From assembly GCA_023715865.1 (NCBI GenBank), contig JAMBOW010000004.1, positions 1-64,000 on the forward strand: a stretch of DNA of 64,000 nucleotides. The letters are read 5' to 3'. The notes under the pieces are model-generated. The model did no database searches. It saw only the letters and a list, made by a program, of their open reading frames with translations, and was not told where the DNA came from. Shown here one piece after another: positions 1-9,946 of the stretch. Made by a program: the position numbers and the translations under genes. Within the stretch, counting starts at the first letter, position 1; every line of letters starts with the position of its first letter. This DNA is from Neobacillus mesonae. GTDB lineage: Bacteria > Bacillota > Bacilli > Paenibacillales > Paenibacillaceae.

Positions 1-1960
<1,960 letters not shown>

Positions 1961-2107
1961 TCACACCTTTTTGATTATTCATACCAATATATACGTATGC
2001 CTAATGATTTGTGAGTACTTTAGATTTTAACGAGCAAGTATTCTATTGCTGGTGTTAACATCAAGAGATAGAGTACGAGATAAAAAGTTGGATCAGGGGG
2101 CTCAGAC

Positions 2108-3136
2108 ATGAAAATTGAACTGCAGCATATAAAAGAAGTTTTGTCTCTATTTCAGATACAGAGTCACATCATCAGGACAAACTATTTTATTGAACAATAT
2201 AAGGAAAGTCCTTCATTTCGAGTAAAGGTAATCCTTCGTGCAGAATTTGCGGATCATCCTTCCGTCGTGATCAAGTTCATTCAGCAGGAGGAGCATCCGC
2301 GATGGAAGATAGAACAGCAAAGTGTTTTTTCGGAGCATATGAGGGTTAACGGCATTTTAACTCCAAAAAGGTACAAATCGGGCGAGAGTTACTGTATCCC
2401 ATACGAACTAGATCACTTTTCTCTGGACGTTACTGTTGAAGAATACCTTGGGGAAGAAATAAAAACGATAGATGAAGAAGTGACAGGTAAAATCGGACAG
2501 CTAATGGCACAAATGCATAGCATAGCGGAAAAAAACAAGTGTCACATCGAGGCTGATTCTATATTTAACGTTACCGGTTATAACGAGGTCAGCGGCTATG
2601 AGCGATTTAAAGAGCTGGGTGAAGCGGGGCATTTCAATTCAGAAAGATATGAAAAGATCATTAAGCTGTACGAAAGCAGGATGGATAAAATTAAAGAAAA
2701 GTGGCCGGACCTTCCGAGATATGCAACGCAGGGTGATTATTCCATTAACAACCTGACGATGAAGGACGGAGTCATGGGCATCTTTGATTACAATATTGCA
2801 GGTGACGAGACGCTGGCAGGAGATATGGTTGTGGAGGGACTCCTTATCGCGAATGAGATGGATTTGGCACCAGGGCTCTGTGCAAGTGATCGTCCACGGT
2901 TATTCGAGGCTTTTTATAAGGGATACATAAAAGTAAGGCAGCTTAGTAATCTGGAGCAGGAAGTTGTGAATGATATTTATGCAGTGGCGGCTTCTATGTG
3001 GTTTACAAAAATAAGGTATGAGGAAGACTCATTAGAGTTCTTAGTTGAACGGAAAGAGACGGAGAAGATCGAGAGTATACTCGATGAAATGTTAAAAACT
3101 CTCTCAAGTACAAATACTAGGTGGCATGAAGAATGA
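2108..3136 (+). CDS. Phosphotransferase of the aminoglycoside phosphotransferase (APH) / kinase-like superfamily
   Basis: A 342-residue protein with the APH-type kinase layout. The catalytic loop reads QGDYSINNL, with Asp near residue 210 and Asn five residues later; the usual first residue of HGD is Gln here. The metal-binding loop IFDYN follows with Asp near 227. The N-terminal lobe has a beta-rich stretch with an invariant-looking Lys (VVIKF, about residue 57). Family members phosphorylate aminoglycosides, choline, homoserine or other small molecules, and the sequence does not tell which. A GGGGG ribosome binding site precedes the ATG. It stands alone between the divergent collagen-like gene and the SDR gene. 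Resistance should not be assumed from the family name. Confidence 0.8.
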   Translation: MKIELQHIKEVLSLFQIQSHIIRTNYFIEQYKESPSFRVKVILRAEFADHPSVVIKFIQQEEHPRWKIEQQSVFSEHMRVNGILTPKRYKSGESYCIPYELDHFSLDVTVEEYLGEEIKTIDEEVTGKIGQLMAQMHSIAEKNKCHIEADSIFNVTGYNEVSGYERFKELGEAGHFNSERYEKIIKLYESRMDKIKEKWPDLPRYATQGDYSINNLTMKDGVMGIFDYNIAGDETLAGDMVVEGLLIANEMDLAPGLCASDRPRLFEAFYKGYIKVRQLSNLEQEVVNDIYAVAASMWFTKIRYEEDSLEFLVERKETEKIESILDEMLKTLSSTNTRWHEE

Positions 3137-3249
3137 CATTGGCAAAGCTACACCTAAATGGAGTTTGAAAGCTTCATTATATAGTAGTAGAATAAAATAA
3201 TGATACTGAGTTTTTGAAAGTTGCATCCAGATCAAGGAGGAGACATCTT

Positions 3250-3996
3250 ATGAGTAAAGTAGCAGTCATTACAGGCGGAGGCAATGGATTGGGCCGTGCA
3301 GCAGCATTAAAGCTGGCAGAGCAGGGAGTTAACATCAGTGTTGTTGATATTTCCGAAGCAGCAGGCAACGAAACCGTGAAGCTTGTGGAGGAAAAAGGCG
3401 TTAAAGCCATCTTCGTCAAAGCAGACGTGAGCAAAGCAGAAGACGTTAAAAATTACGTTGACCAAACCGTTGAGGCCTTTGGCACGATCGATATGTTTTT
3501 TAACAACGCGGGTATTTCTGGACCAGGAACACGCTTTGCCGAGAATACAATCGAACAGATCAATCAGGTCGTGGGTATTAACCTACTTGGGGCGCTTTAT
3601 GGGATTAAATATGTTCTTGAAGTTATGCTGAAAAATGGCGGCGGTTCCATCGTGAACACTTCCTCGACAGCTGGTGTGGTCGGACAAGAGACGGTCGGCT
3701 CTTATTCTGCAACGAAGCACGGTATTGTCGGTATTACCAAAACGATCGCAGCTGAATACGCACGCGAAGGTATTCAAATCAACGCCATTGCTCCGGGTAC
3801 AACCGAAACACCAATGGTGAAATCCTACCGTGAAAATCATCCGGAAGTATTTGAAAACGTCGTTGCAGGGATTCCGCAGCGCAGAATCGGTCAGCCTGAG
3901 GAAATTGCTGAGCTCGTTGCATTCCTGCTGAACGGACAAGCCAAATACATCAACGGAGTGGTTGTTCCGATTGACGGTGGTTTTACCGCTCAATAA
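3250..3996 (+). CDS. Short-chain dehydrogenase/reductase (classical SDR)
   Basis: A 248-residue NAD(P)-dependent oxidoreductase. The start at 3250 is chosen because AAGGAGG lies at 3234-3240, giving the usual SDR N-terminus MSKVAVITGG. Visible motifs are the cofactor loop TGGGNGLG (residues 8-15), Asp33 at the end of beta-2 (favours NAD), NNAG (85-88), and the catalytic Ser139, Tyr152 and Lys156 (YxxxK). The PGTTET stretch and the C-terminal GGFTAQ tail are typical of the 3-oxoacyl-ACP reductase/glucose dehydrogenase-like branch. Substrate is unknown. It is a single gene ending in a good terminator. Confidence 0.9.
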   Translation: MSKVAVITGGGNGLGRAAALKLAEQGVNISVVDISEAAGNETVKLVEEKGVKAIFVKADVSKAEDVKNYVDQTVEAFGTIDMFFNNAGISGPGTRFAENTIEQINQVVGINLLGALYGIKYVLEVMLKNGGGSIVNTSSTAGVVGQETVGSYSATKHGIVGITKTIAAEYAREGIQINAIAPGTTETPMVKSYRENHPEVFENVVAGIPQRRIGQPEEIAELVAFLLNGQAKYINGVVVPIDGGFTAQ

Positions 3997-4023
3997 TATG
4001 AGAATTTAAAATGAGATAAAAAT

Positions 4024-4063
4024 ACACCTCTTCATTACATACATGAAGAGGTGTTATTTTTTT
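4024..4063. terminator. Intrinsic terminator between convergent SDR and YhhN genes
   Basis: A 12-bp stem (ACACCTCTTCAT paired with ATGAAGAGGTGT) is followed by a T run on the plus strand. It lies between the two convergent genes and could also act on the minus strand. Confidence 0.85.
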
Positions 4064-4086
4064 GTGGAGACATTCTGTCCTCCAGA

Positions 4087-4770
4087 TTAGTATTTAATGT
4101 TCACTTTGAGAAGCGAGCCGGTCCGTCTTGTGAAGTTGCCGATGCTGCACGCTATAAGAAACTGGGCAGAATAGTACGTCGTCATGATGAGTACACCTGC
4201 ATAGGGGATACTGTCCACGAACATATTCCAAGACAAAATGGAATCCGAGATGACGAACAGCAGACTGCCGATGGCTGCCCACAGATTGCCTGTCATGACA
4301 GCGGACCAGAGCATAAGTGAAATAACGACTACATAAGCCATGACTGGAATCACCAGCCCCTTGAAGTCTGCAGCTGTCGCAATGGCGTTCGTTAATTTCC
4401 CTCCCATAAACCAGGCATAGATGCCGATCGGGACAATGCTTAGGAAGCGGATCCACGAGAATCGCCACAGGTTCAAAAATGCAGTTAAATAGAACAGGTG
4501 CCCGATCAGAAAAGCGCAAAGTCCGATCACGAACCATACTGGCAGCAGTCCGTCGCCCAGCATGCAGAAGAATAATCCGGCAAGCAGAAGCCAGTAGGAT
4601 GGACGCCTCTCAGAGGGAAGCTGCAAATATGCATACACCATAATGAGCCACATCGGGATCAGCTTGAACAGTAATTTTACACCGAATGGATCTTCCGGAA
4701 TGAAGAAGATGTATAGTATGCTCATGATGAGAATGAGAAGAGGCAGTATGTATTTCCTCAAAGCGTACAT
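4087..4770 (-). CDS. YhhN-family integral membrane protein (lysoplasmalogenase-like)
   Basis: A 227-residue, very hydrophobic protein with about eight membrane segments. The motifs LGDGLLP (near residue 72), FLIGHLFY and GSLLFVISDSILSWN match the YhhN/TMEM86 family, where conserved Asp residues in the membrane form the active site. Animal members hydrolyse lysoplasmalogens; the bacterial role is poorly defined. The ATG at 4770 has AAGGAG 12 bases upstream. The gene is convergent with the SDR gene and divergent from the AraC gene, so it is probably monocistronic. Confidence 0.8.
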   Translation of the reverse strand: MYALRKYILPLLILIMSILYIFFIPEDPFGVKLLFKLIPMWLIMVYAYLQLPSERRPSYWLLLAGLFFCMLGDGLLPVWFVIGLCAFLIGHLFYLTAFLNLWRFSWIRFLSIVPIGIYAWFMGGKLTNAIATAADFKGLVIPVMAYVVVISLMLWSAVMTGNLWAAIGSLLFVISDSILSWNMFVDSIPYAGVLIMTTYYSAQFLIACSIGNFTRRTGSLLKVNIKY

Positions 4771-4847
4771 GATTTAAGGACACTCCTTATGAATGGATAT
4801 TAGTAAGTACAATCATTTACATATTATATTAGATCGGCAGGAAAGTC

Positions 4848-5750
4848 ATGGAAATCAAGTGCGGAAAGAGGGATGTGAGAATGCCGCAAGATCGGGTTCA
4901 AAAGCCGAAGACACTATCAATTTTGCATGAGGCAAGCAGTGAATTTTATTTTCGGGGAACAGGCAGGCTATCACTCAAGACATTTACGAATGGACGAGCG
5001 ATGTATGAGGCAGGGAAGGGGCATTATGCCGTAGAGGACGGAAACTATCTGCTTCTGAACCAGGATCAAGAGTATTCGATCACCATCGAGAGTAAGGAGC
5101 CAGTCGAATCGTTCTGCGTCTTTTTCACGGAAATAGGCATGGAGGATTTAAAGAGCAGCTTAACACTGTCTTCGGAAAAAATGCTGGATGACCCCTTCAG
5201 CTTGGTGCCTGGAACCACTCATTTTGTAGAGAAAACCTATACGAATAAGCGCGTGTCCCTACTACTCGAACGACTCAAACAATCCTACGGAAACTTCGGT
5301 CATGATCCTGCATGGATGGAGGAAAGGACGTATGAACTGGGTGCAGAAGTACTCCGGGCTCATCAAGAGGTCTGTATAGAAATGCAGAAGCTGCCTTCCG
5401 TCAAATCCTCTACCAAAGCGGAGCTCTACAAAAGAGTACAGATCGGCCATGAGTATCTCTCAGCTTACTTCAGTGAGCAAGTCACGATCACCGATGCAGC
5501 TAAAGTAGCATGTATGTCGACGAATCATTTTTTACGAAGCTATAAGCAGCTGTTTGGCAGGAGTCCACATCAATATGTAACAGAGCGCCGGCTCCAAGAA
5601 GCGAAGAAAATGCTGTCTAACTCCGATCTGACGGTTACGCAGATTTGTATGGAGGTGGGATTCCAGAGCCCGAGCTCTTTTAGTCTGTTGTTCTCAAAGC
5701 GTTTTAGCGAATCTCCGGTACGGTGGAGAGAAAAAAGTGATTTTCGATAA
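4848..5750 (+). CDS. AraC-family transcriptional regulator
   Basis: A 300-residue protein with an N-terminal cupin-like sensing region (residues about 20-110) and a C-terminal double helix-turn-helix (about 195-297). The second HTH ends with the family hallmark, readable as QICMEVGFQSPSSFSLLFSKRF. The first HTH is at ITDAAKVACMSTNHFLRSYK. The ligand is unknown; the N-terminal half would bind a sugar or similar small effector. A weak AGGA box precedes the ATG at 4848. A second ATG at 4881 with its own GAGGG box is an alternative start. Divergent from the YhhN gene. Confidence 0.88.
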   Translation: MEIKCGKRDVRMPQDRVQKPKTLSILHEASSEFYFRGTGRLSLKTFTNGRAMYEAGKGHYAVEDGNYLLLNQDQEYSITIESKEPVESFCVFFTEIGMEDLKSSLTLSSEKMLDDPFSLVPGTTHFVEKTYTNKRVSLLLERLKQSYGNFGHDPAWMEERTYELGAEVLRAHQEVCIEMQKLPSVKSSTKAELYKRVQIGHEYLSAYFSEQVTITDAAKVACMSTNHFLRSYKQLFGRSPHQYVTERRLQEAKKMLSNSDLTVTQICMEVGFQSPSSFSLLFSKRFSESPVRWREKSDFR

Positions 5751-5859
5751 GCGTGAATAGGCTGGACAGGGTATTCTGGAAGTAAGATAAAGTGATCAGC
5801 AATTACATAACACTAAAGGAACAAAGAATGAAACTCTAATGCTGGGGAGGATCAAACAC

Positions 5860-6378
5860 ATGGAAAACGCAAACCTAAAAGTATCTGAATTGTTTGAAGC
5901 TTTGATCGCAGGTAATACAGCACACGTGTCAGAACTATTGCAGGAGCAACCGCAGCTAGCCAACACAGAGAACGAAGACGGACTAACTCCGCTTGCTTAT
6001 GCAGGACATTTGGGATTCGAAGAGATCGCTCAAGCTTTATTGGATCATGGAGCAGAGGTTAACGCTGTAACGCATTCCAAAATTTCATACATTCCCTCCA
6101 ATACGGCACTGCATGCCACCATTGCTGGGGAACGCAGTCTGAATGTTATTAGACTTCTCTTGTCTCACGGTGCAGATCCTCGCATTGTAGACAGTAATCG
6201 TCATACACCTCTGCATTCGGCTGCTTATCATGTGGATCGTACGGAGATACTTCAACTGCTCCTGGATCATGGTGCGGAAGCGGATAAGCTTACACCGGAG
6301 GGGGAGACGGCGTTTCAGATTGCGGAAAAACAGGGGAACAAGCAGGCTGCGGCGCTACTTAAGCAGATCAGTCTTTAA
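5860..6378 (+). CDS. Ankyrin-repeat protein
   Basis: A 172-residue protein made almost wholly of ankyrin repeats. The phrases DGLTPLAYAGHLG, ALLDHGAEVN, TALHATIAGE, RLLLSHGADP, HTPLHSAAYH, LLLDHGAEAD and EGETAFQIAEKQG mark four to five repeats. The start is placed at 5860, with GGGGAGG about 10 bases upstream; an upstream in-frame ATG at 5839 lacks a ribosome site. No signal peptide or catalytic domain is present, so it is likely a cytoplasmic protein-binding scaffold. The partner is unknown. Confidence 0.85.
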   Translation: MENANLKVSELFEALIAGNTAHVSELLQEQPQLANTENEDGLTPLAYAGHLGFEEIAQALLDHGAEVNAVTHSKISYIPSNTALHATIAGERSLNVIRLLLSHGADPRIVDSNRHTPLHSAAYHVDRTEILQLLLDHGAEADKLTPEGETAFQIAEKQGNKQAAALLKQISL

Positions 6379-6401
6379 TGGTATCGTAATAACATAAAAA
6401 G

Positions 6402-6432
6402 AAGGTGACTAACATGTTAGCCACCTTTTTTT
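6402..6432. terminator. Bidirectional intrinsic terminator
   Basis: AAGGTG-A-CTAAC / GTTAG-C-CACCTT stem with one mismatch and T runs on both sides. It lies between the convergent ankyrin and DUF2569 genes. Confidence 0.85.
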
Positions 6433-6447
6433 ATGTTGTAATTTAGC

Positions 6448-6954
6448 TTAGTTTACAAAAGTATTTTTAACACGTTTCGATCGAATAAAGTAAGGAATCC
6501 AAATAGCAGTGGACAGCACAGAACGCAATAGATCCGAGGGCCGGGTTCCATCTTCGACTTCACTTACCGCAGGGATCTGGAGTGCCAAAAGGTAGTCAAC
6601 AAACATAAAAAACAAGCTTGCGCTGTAGATCATAATCATGAGCTTGGGGAAACTAGATTTCTTCCCGTATAGCTGAACAAGCGCGAATATACATAAACCT
6701 AGTAGAAGCAGGTTAAAGACCATCTCGAAGATAAGGATTGGTGCCCATAGGCTATGATAGAAATCCGAGTCAGGCGAGGTCAGCAGCTCCCAATACTCCG
6801 AGAACATAATAGGCGCAATGATGAAGAGAAGTTGAACCAGAGTCAAAATGATGGAGAGATAGAGCCCGATGTGAGGTAATATAAGCCACCCCCCAAGCCC
6901 CTTCTTGCCTGGAGGCTGTTCGTTAAGCTGCCTTGTTTCCATGTTTGTTTCCAA
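6448..6954 (-). CDS. DUF2569-family membrane protein
   Basis: Four hydrophobic segments follow an N-terminal GLGGWLILPHIGLYL motif, and the protein ends PYFIRSKRVKNTFV; both are hallmarks of DUF2569 proteins. Function is unknown in this family. A TTG at 6954 is chosen as start because AAGGAAG (6964-6970) lies 9 bases before it. The next in-frame ATG (6942) is 21 bases from that site, and longer in-frame extensions have no ribosome site. With this start the protein has 168 residues. Confidence 0.75.
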   Translation of the reverse strand: METNMETRQLNEQPPGKKGLGGWLILPHIGLYLSIILTLVQLLFIIAPIMFSEYWELLTSPDSDFYHSLWAPILIFEMVFNLLLLGLCIFALVQLYGKKSSFPKLMIMIYSASLFFMFVDYLLALQIPAVSEVEDGTRPSDLLRSVLSTAIWIPYFIRSKRVKNTFVN

Positions 6955-7242
6955 AATACTACACTTCCTTTTTATGTATTCGATTTTCTGATAGATTAAC
7001 ATTGTAATGTGATATTCCATATTATGCAATCTATAGAAAATATCTAATTTATATTAAAACTTTTATCATAAGGTTAAAACACAAACTTGATTTGTTTAAC
7101 AACGAATTGATTCTTAGGTAAAAGGTAGATGAGTGGGTTTGTCTTGCATATTGGGAAATTTCTTTGTTCAATCTGTATACGCTAATAGATATGCACGGTG
7201 GGATATATTAATAAGTACAGAGCCTTTGAATAGGAAGGAAGA

Positions 7243-7647
7243 ATGATTATGTATGAATATCATGGATGGGCAACCATTAGGGAAAGCTCTTCTATTGAAG
7301 AAGACGAAACTAAGCTTGATATCTGTATCAATCAGATTCAAAACTACATAGATGAATTGCAATGGCCAACGGGGGTGCTGGATTTGAGGGTAGTTAATGG
7401 CGAATATCAACTTTGGATAGCAGGTTTTAGTAATCATAAACCAATTGCTGAACATGATCCCTTGAAGGTTATTACCATGATAGGAAAGTTAGCTCAAGGT
7501 TCATACGGGATTTTATATGTTAGGGATAGTGATGATCATGAACAATATAACGAATTTAGGGTTCATTCTTTAATTAGAGGAAATGTTACTGAGCACGCAG
7601 ATCCTTTTCTATCGCTGGTTATTCCTACATTAGAGGATGAATTTTAA
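7243..7647 (+). CDS. Imm7-family immunity protein, orphan
   Basis: A 134-residue acidic protein starting MYEYHGWATIRES after a possible short leader, the characteristic opening of the Imm7 family of polymorphic-toxin immunity proteins. The rest (QNYIDELQWPTGVLDLRVVNGEYQLWIAGFSNH) also suits that family. AGGAAGG lies just upstream; the ATG at 7243 or 7249 may be used. No toxin gene lies beside it, so it is an orphan that could protect against toxins of neighbours (inference). It marks the left end of the toxin/defence island. Confidence 0.75.
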   Translation: MIMYEYHGWATIRESSSIEEDETKLDICINQIQNYIDELQWPTGVLDLRVVNGEYQLWIAGFSNHKPIAEHDPLKVITMIGKLAQGSYGILYVRDSDDHEQYNEFRVHSLIRGNVTEHADPFLSLVIPTLEDEF

Positions 7648-7784
7648 ATGGGATACATCTTTTCCATATGAAGCGAATTGGTGTTATATAAATCCTAGAG
7701 GTCTACATTTTGAAGTAAAATAAAATAATATGGATTCAGTAGATGTTCATACTTAACAGTCCAACCTCTGTTTTTGTTTACATT

Positions 7785-7818
7785 TGAAAATTGCCTGTAT
7801 AATCCAGTTGTGCTATCA
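7785..7818 (+). promoter_or_regulatory. Candidate promoter for antitoxin RNA
   Basis: TTGCCT, 17 bases, then TATCAT, placing the start near 7823-7827. A nearby TATAAT (with TTTACA 15 bases upstream) is a second option. It points into the region antisense to the toxin mRNA 3' end. Confidence 0.45.
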
Positions 7819-7822
7819 TAAC

Positions 7823-7946
7823 AATAGAAATAAGGACGGATGGCAGTCCGTCCTCAGCACAATAGCTTGGTGGATTCTCCTCCAAAATAGTGATTGCAGA
7901 GAAGTGACCCAGGTGCCTAACCTAAGGGGTCACTTCTTCTTCTGTT
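7823..7946 (+). ncRNA. Putative antisense RNA antitoxin of a type I toxin-antitoxin pair
   Basis: An RNA from the promoter near 7800 would run convergently into the toxin gene and overlap the last ~110 bases of its mRNA. It would end at the stem GAAGTGACCC (7901-7910) / GGGGTCACTTC (7926-7936), which is followed by a pyrimidine/T-rich tail. The toxin stop codon lies inside this stem. The layout is that of the TxpA/RatA and Bsr-type pairs of Bacillus, in which the antisense RNA pairs with the toxin mRNA 3' region. The exact 5' end is inferred. Confidence 0.5.
7834..7853 (-). terminator. Terminator of the type I toxin mRNA
   Basis: A 7-bp GC-rich stem, GGACGGA / TCCGTCC with a 6-base loop. On the minus strand it is followed by TTATTTCT. 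It lies about 77 bases after the toxin stop codon. Confidence 0.7.
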
Positions 7947-8013
7947 CTATATAAGTCAGCAACGCTATGATAAACCCAGCGAAGATCATTATATCTGAAA
8001 AGGAGAAGTTCAT
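7930..8013 (-). CDS. Small hydrophobic type I toxin (TxpA/Bsr/holin-like toxin class), 27 aa
   Basis: A 27-residue protein, MNFSFSDIMIFAGFIIALLT plus YIEQKKK. It has one membrane helix and a Lys-rich tail, the composition of membrane-acting type I toxins of Bacillota. A very strong ribosome site (GAGGGGGTGAGG) precedes the ATG at 8013. A promoter with an extended -10 (TGGTATAAT) lies 58 bases upstream and a terminator downstream. A convergent antisense RNA gene overlaps the 3' end. A CTTCCTCC stretch in the leader could pair with the ribosome site and delay translation, as in related systems (inference). The reading frame is too short for usual gene finders. Confidence 0.7.
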   Translation of the reverse strand: MNFSFSDIMIFAGFIIALLTYIEQKKK

Positions 8014-8070
8014 GAGCCTCACCCCCTCTCTGGAGGAAGACTCACCCACCTAGGCGTATTGTACAACCAT

Positions 8071-8098
8071 ATTATACCATAGCCACCCGATGAATCAG
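8071..8098 (-). promoter_or_regulatory. Promoter of the type I toxin gene
   Basis: On the minus strand, TGG-TATAAT is an extended -10 element (TATAAT at 8076-8071), with a weak CTGATT about 17 bases upstream as -35. Transcription would start near 8064, giving a leader of about 50 bases. Confidence 0.6.
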
Positions 8099-8289
8099 GG
8101 CCTTTTTTGTTATCTACACAACCTTTTACTTCAATACAAAGTTGAATAATAACTATAGAATGAAGCGGAGCCTCCAAGCTCTGTTTTTTTTATTTCTTTA
8201 AAAAGAACACTTGTTTGCTGACAAATCAGTGTCTCTTGATCATGCCATAATAAGCAGAAGTATAGCGATTGAAGAGGAGATGTTTTTTT

Positions 8290-8604
8290 ATGCAAAAAGT
8301 GTTTTTTATGCTGACAAATATAACAATTATCATGTGCATACTGATCAATGTGGTTTTATTTCTTAAGGAAGGTAGGGGGCGGGTATCGAGGTGGAATCAG
8401 GTCATCGTGAACCCGTTAAATATGGCTTTCTCTTTCCTATTGGTGGGGTATACGACTCTGAATTGCCTGTTTCTGATTCTAGATTTCAGCTTGGAGCACT
8501 ATAAGTTTTTTATAGATATCCTTATGGCAGTCATTGTCCAAAGCTATCTGCTCATGATGCTGAACGAAAGAAAAAGGCTAAATCGGGACCAAAAAGGACT
8601 CTAA
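8290..8604 (+). CDS. Small membrane protein, unknown function
   Basis: A 104-residue protein with three hydrophobic segments (residues about 5-22, 43-63 and 70-95) and a basic, hydrophilic C-terminus ending NRDQKGL. The ATG at 8290 is chosen because AAGAGGAG lies about 9 bases upstream; a TTG at 8269 in the same frame overlaps that site. I do not recognise a family. It sits between the type I toxin locus and the WYL regulator, with its own likely terminator. A role in the island cannot be inferred from the sequence. Confidence 0.55.
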   Translation: MQKVFFMLTNITIIMCILINVVLFLKEGRGRVSRWNQVIVNPLNMAFSFLLVGYTTLNCLFLILDFSLEHYKFFIDILMAVIVQSYLLMMLNERKRLNRDQKGL

Positions 8605-8650
8605 CGCGCGATCAAAAATCAACCAGCGAGAAATGAACATCGACAAGTTC

Positions 8651-8675
8651 GAACAGTAGTGAACTGCTCTTTTTC
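8651..8675 (+). terminator. Probable intrinsic terminator
   Basis: GAACAGT / ACTGCTC stem with one A-C mismatch, followed by TTTTTC. It ends the small membrane protein gene. Confidence 0.5.
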
Positions 8676-8877
8676 ATAATAATGAAGGATTAAGACTAAA
8701 GGAACTCAGGATCCACACAAAAACCCACCCTTATTTTTCATTTTTTTGCAAAAATATATGTCAACCTGCCATTTTGTTCTATATAATAGTAAGTGTAGTT
8801 CTTTGGTAGTGCGTTTAGATGAAACTTATGAATTATATTTATTGGATTAAACTCAAAATGGCTACGAGTATAGGTCT

Positions 8878-9831
8878 ATGTCTGATAAGTTTTTTCGCTG
8901 GTTTAAGATCATTCATGCGATACAAGCAAGACCGGGTATTACGGCTCCGGAGCTTGCTGCAAAGTGCGAGTCCGATGTAAGAACGATTTACCGTGATTTG
9001 CGGGCATTGGATACGCTCGTTCCTATTACAAATCAAGGTTATGGCAAGGGATATACGTTTGAGGGGAACTTCGCGATGTTTCCTTTTAACTGGACCGAGG
9101 AAGAAGAGCTGGTGTTTACAATGCTGCCTTCCTTCGTGGATCAGACTAACCTTCCGCCGGGATTCGACAGTGCCTACGACAAAGTGATGTCCTCCCATTA
9201 TCGAAAAAAACGTAAAGATCAGGAGCTTCTCCAAAATGTAACGGATATCATTCAGATGGGATCGCCCGCATACAGGGAGGATTCTCCGAACTACTTACTG
9301 CCAGTTATTCAGGCTATTTTGGAGGAAAGAACCATTAAGGTCCAGTATCATACGCAAAGCCGCAACGAACTGACGGAACGGGAGATTGCCCCGTATTATC
9401 TGGTTCCGCGGGATCAGCGTTTTTATCTAATTGGTTATTGCCATCTGGCAAGGGAGATACGTACCTTCCGGTTAAGCCGTTTTAGATCCATGGATATCAC
9501 GGACCGTCATTTCGACCGAAAAGATTTCAACCTAAAAAGTTATATGAAGAACACATGGTCCATCGAGCGCGGAGAGCAACAGATTCATTTCAAAGTGAAG
9601 TTCTCGACAGATGTAGCAAGATACATAAAGGAAGAAGAGTTGTTTATCAGTCCGAAGATGAAAGATTTGAAGGATGGAAGTCTGTTATTTGAGGTAACGC
9701 TCAATCATGATAGGGAGTTTTTGAACTGGCTGAGCCAGTACGGTCCGGATGCGGAAATCCTGGAGCCGGTGAGTTATCGGGAAGTGATGAGGGAACGGCT
9801 GGAGAAATGGAGTCGGTTGTATTCAGGCTGA
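8878..9831 (+). CDS. HTH-WYL domain transcriptional regulator
   Basis: A 317-residue regulator. An N-terminal winged HTH (residues 1-65; GITAPELAAKCESDVRTIYRDL) is followed by a WYL domain (about 140-210), with the ligand-binding stretch around YYLVPRDQRFYLIGYCH, and a WCX-type C-terminal region ending EVMRERLEKWSRLYSG. WYL proteins sense nucleic acid or nucleotide ligands, and several repress phage-defence operons (BrxR/CapW type); many others are general regulators. It lies 115 bases upstream of the Mrr gene on the same strand, so control of the restriction cluster is plausible but inferred. A TATAAT sequence near 8795 is a likely -10. Confidence 0.85.
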   Translation: MSDKFFRWFKIIHAIQARPGITAPELAAKCESDVRTIYRDLRALDTLVPITNQGYGKGYTFEGNFAMFPFNWTEEEELVFTMLPSFVDQTNLPPGFDSAYDKVMSSHYRKKRKDQELLQNVTDIIQMGSPAYREDSPNYLLPVIQAILEERTIKVQYHTQSRNELTEREIAPYYLVPRDQRFYLIGYCHLAREIRTFRLSRFRSMDITDRHFDRKDFNLKSYMKNTWSIERGEQQIHFKVKFSTDVARYIKEEELFISPKMKDLKDGSLLFEVTLNHDREFLNWLSQYGPDAEILEPVSYREVMRERLEKWSRLYSG

Positions 9832-9946
9832 GGAAGGACAAGTATTACTAAAGCTGAATTAATCATCTGGTTTAAAAACGAAGTAGTTAAGGAAGATAAA
9901 AGCTTACTCAAGAAATCAATAAGCAATTTCCTAGGGGGATATGAGA

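Noticed and set aside
2108..3136. Aminoglycoside resistance call for the APH-type gene
   Set aside because: The family also contains choline, homoserine and unknown small-molecule kinases, and no resistance-specific residues can be recognised by eye.
3177..3434. Minus-strand frame overlapping the SDR gene
   Set aside because: It is a shadow of the SDR coding frame with no ribosome site. The same holds for most other antisense frames in the window.
8091..8112. Hairpin CCCGAT/ATCAGGG followed by six T residues on the plus strand
   Set aside because: The stem has a bulge and only about six pairs, and it coincides with the toxin promoter. A terminator function is possible but too weak to list as a feature.
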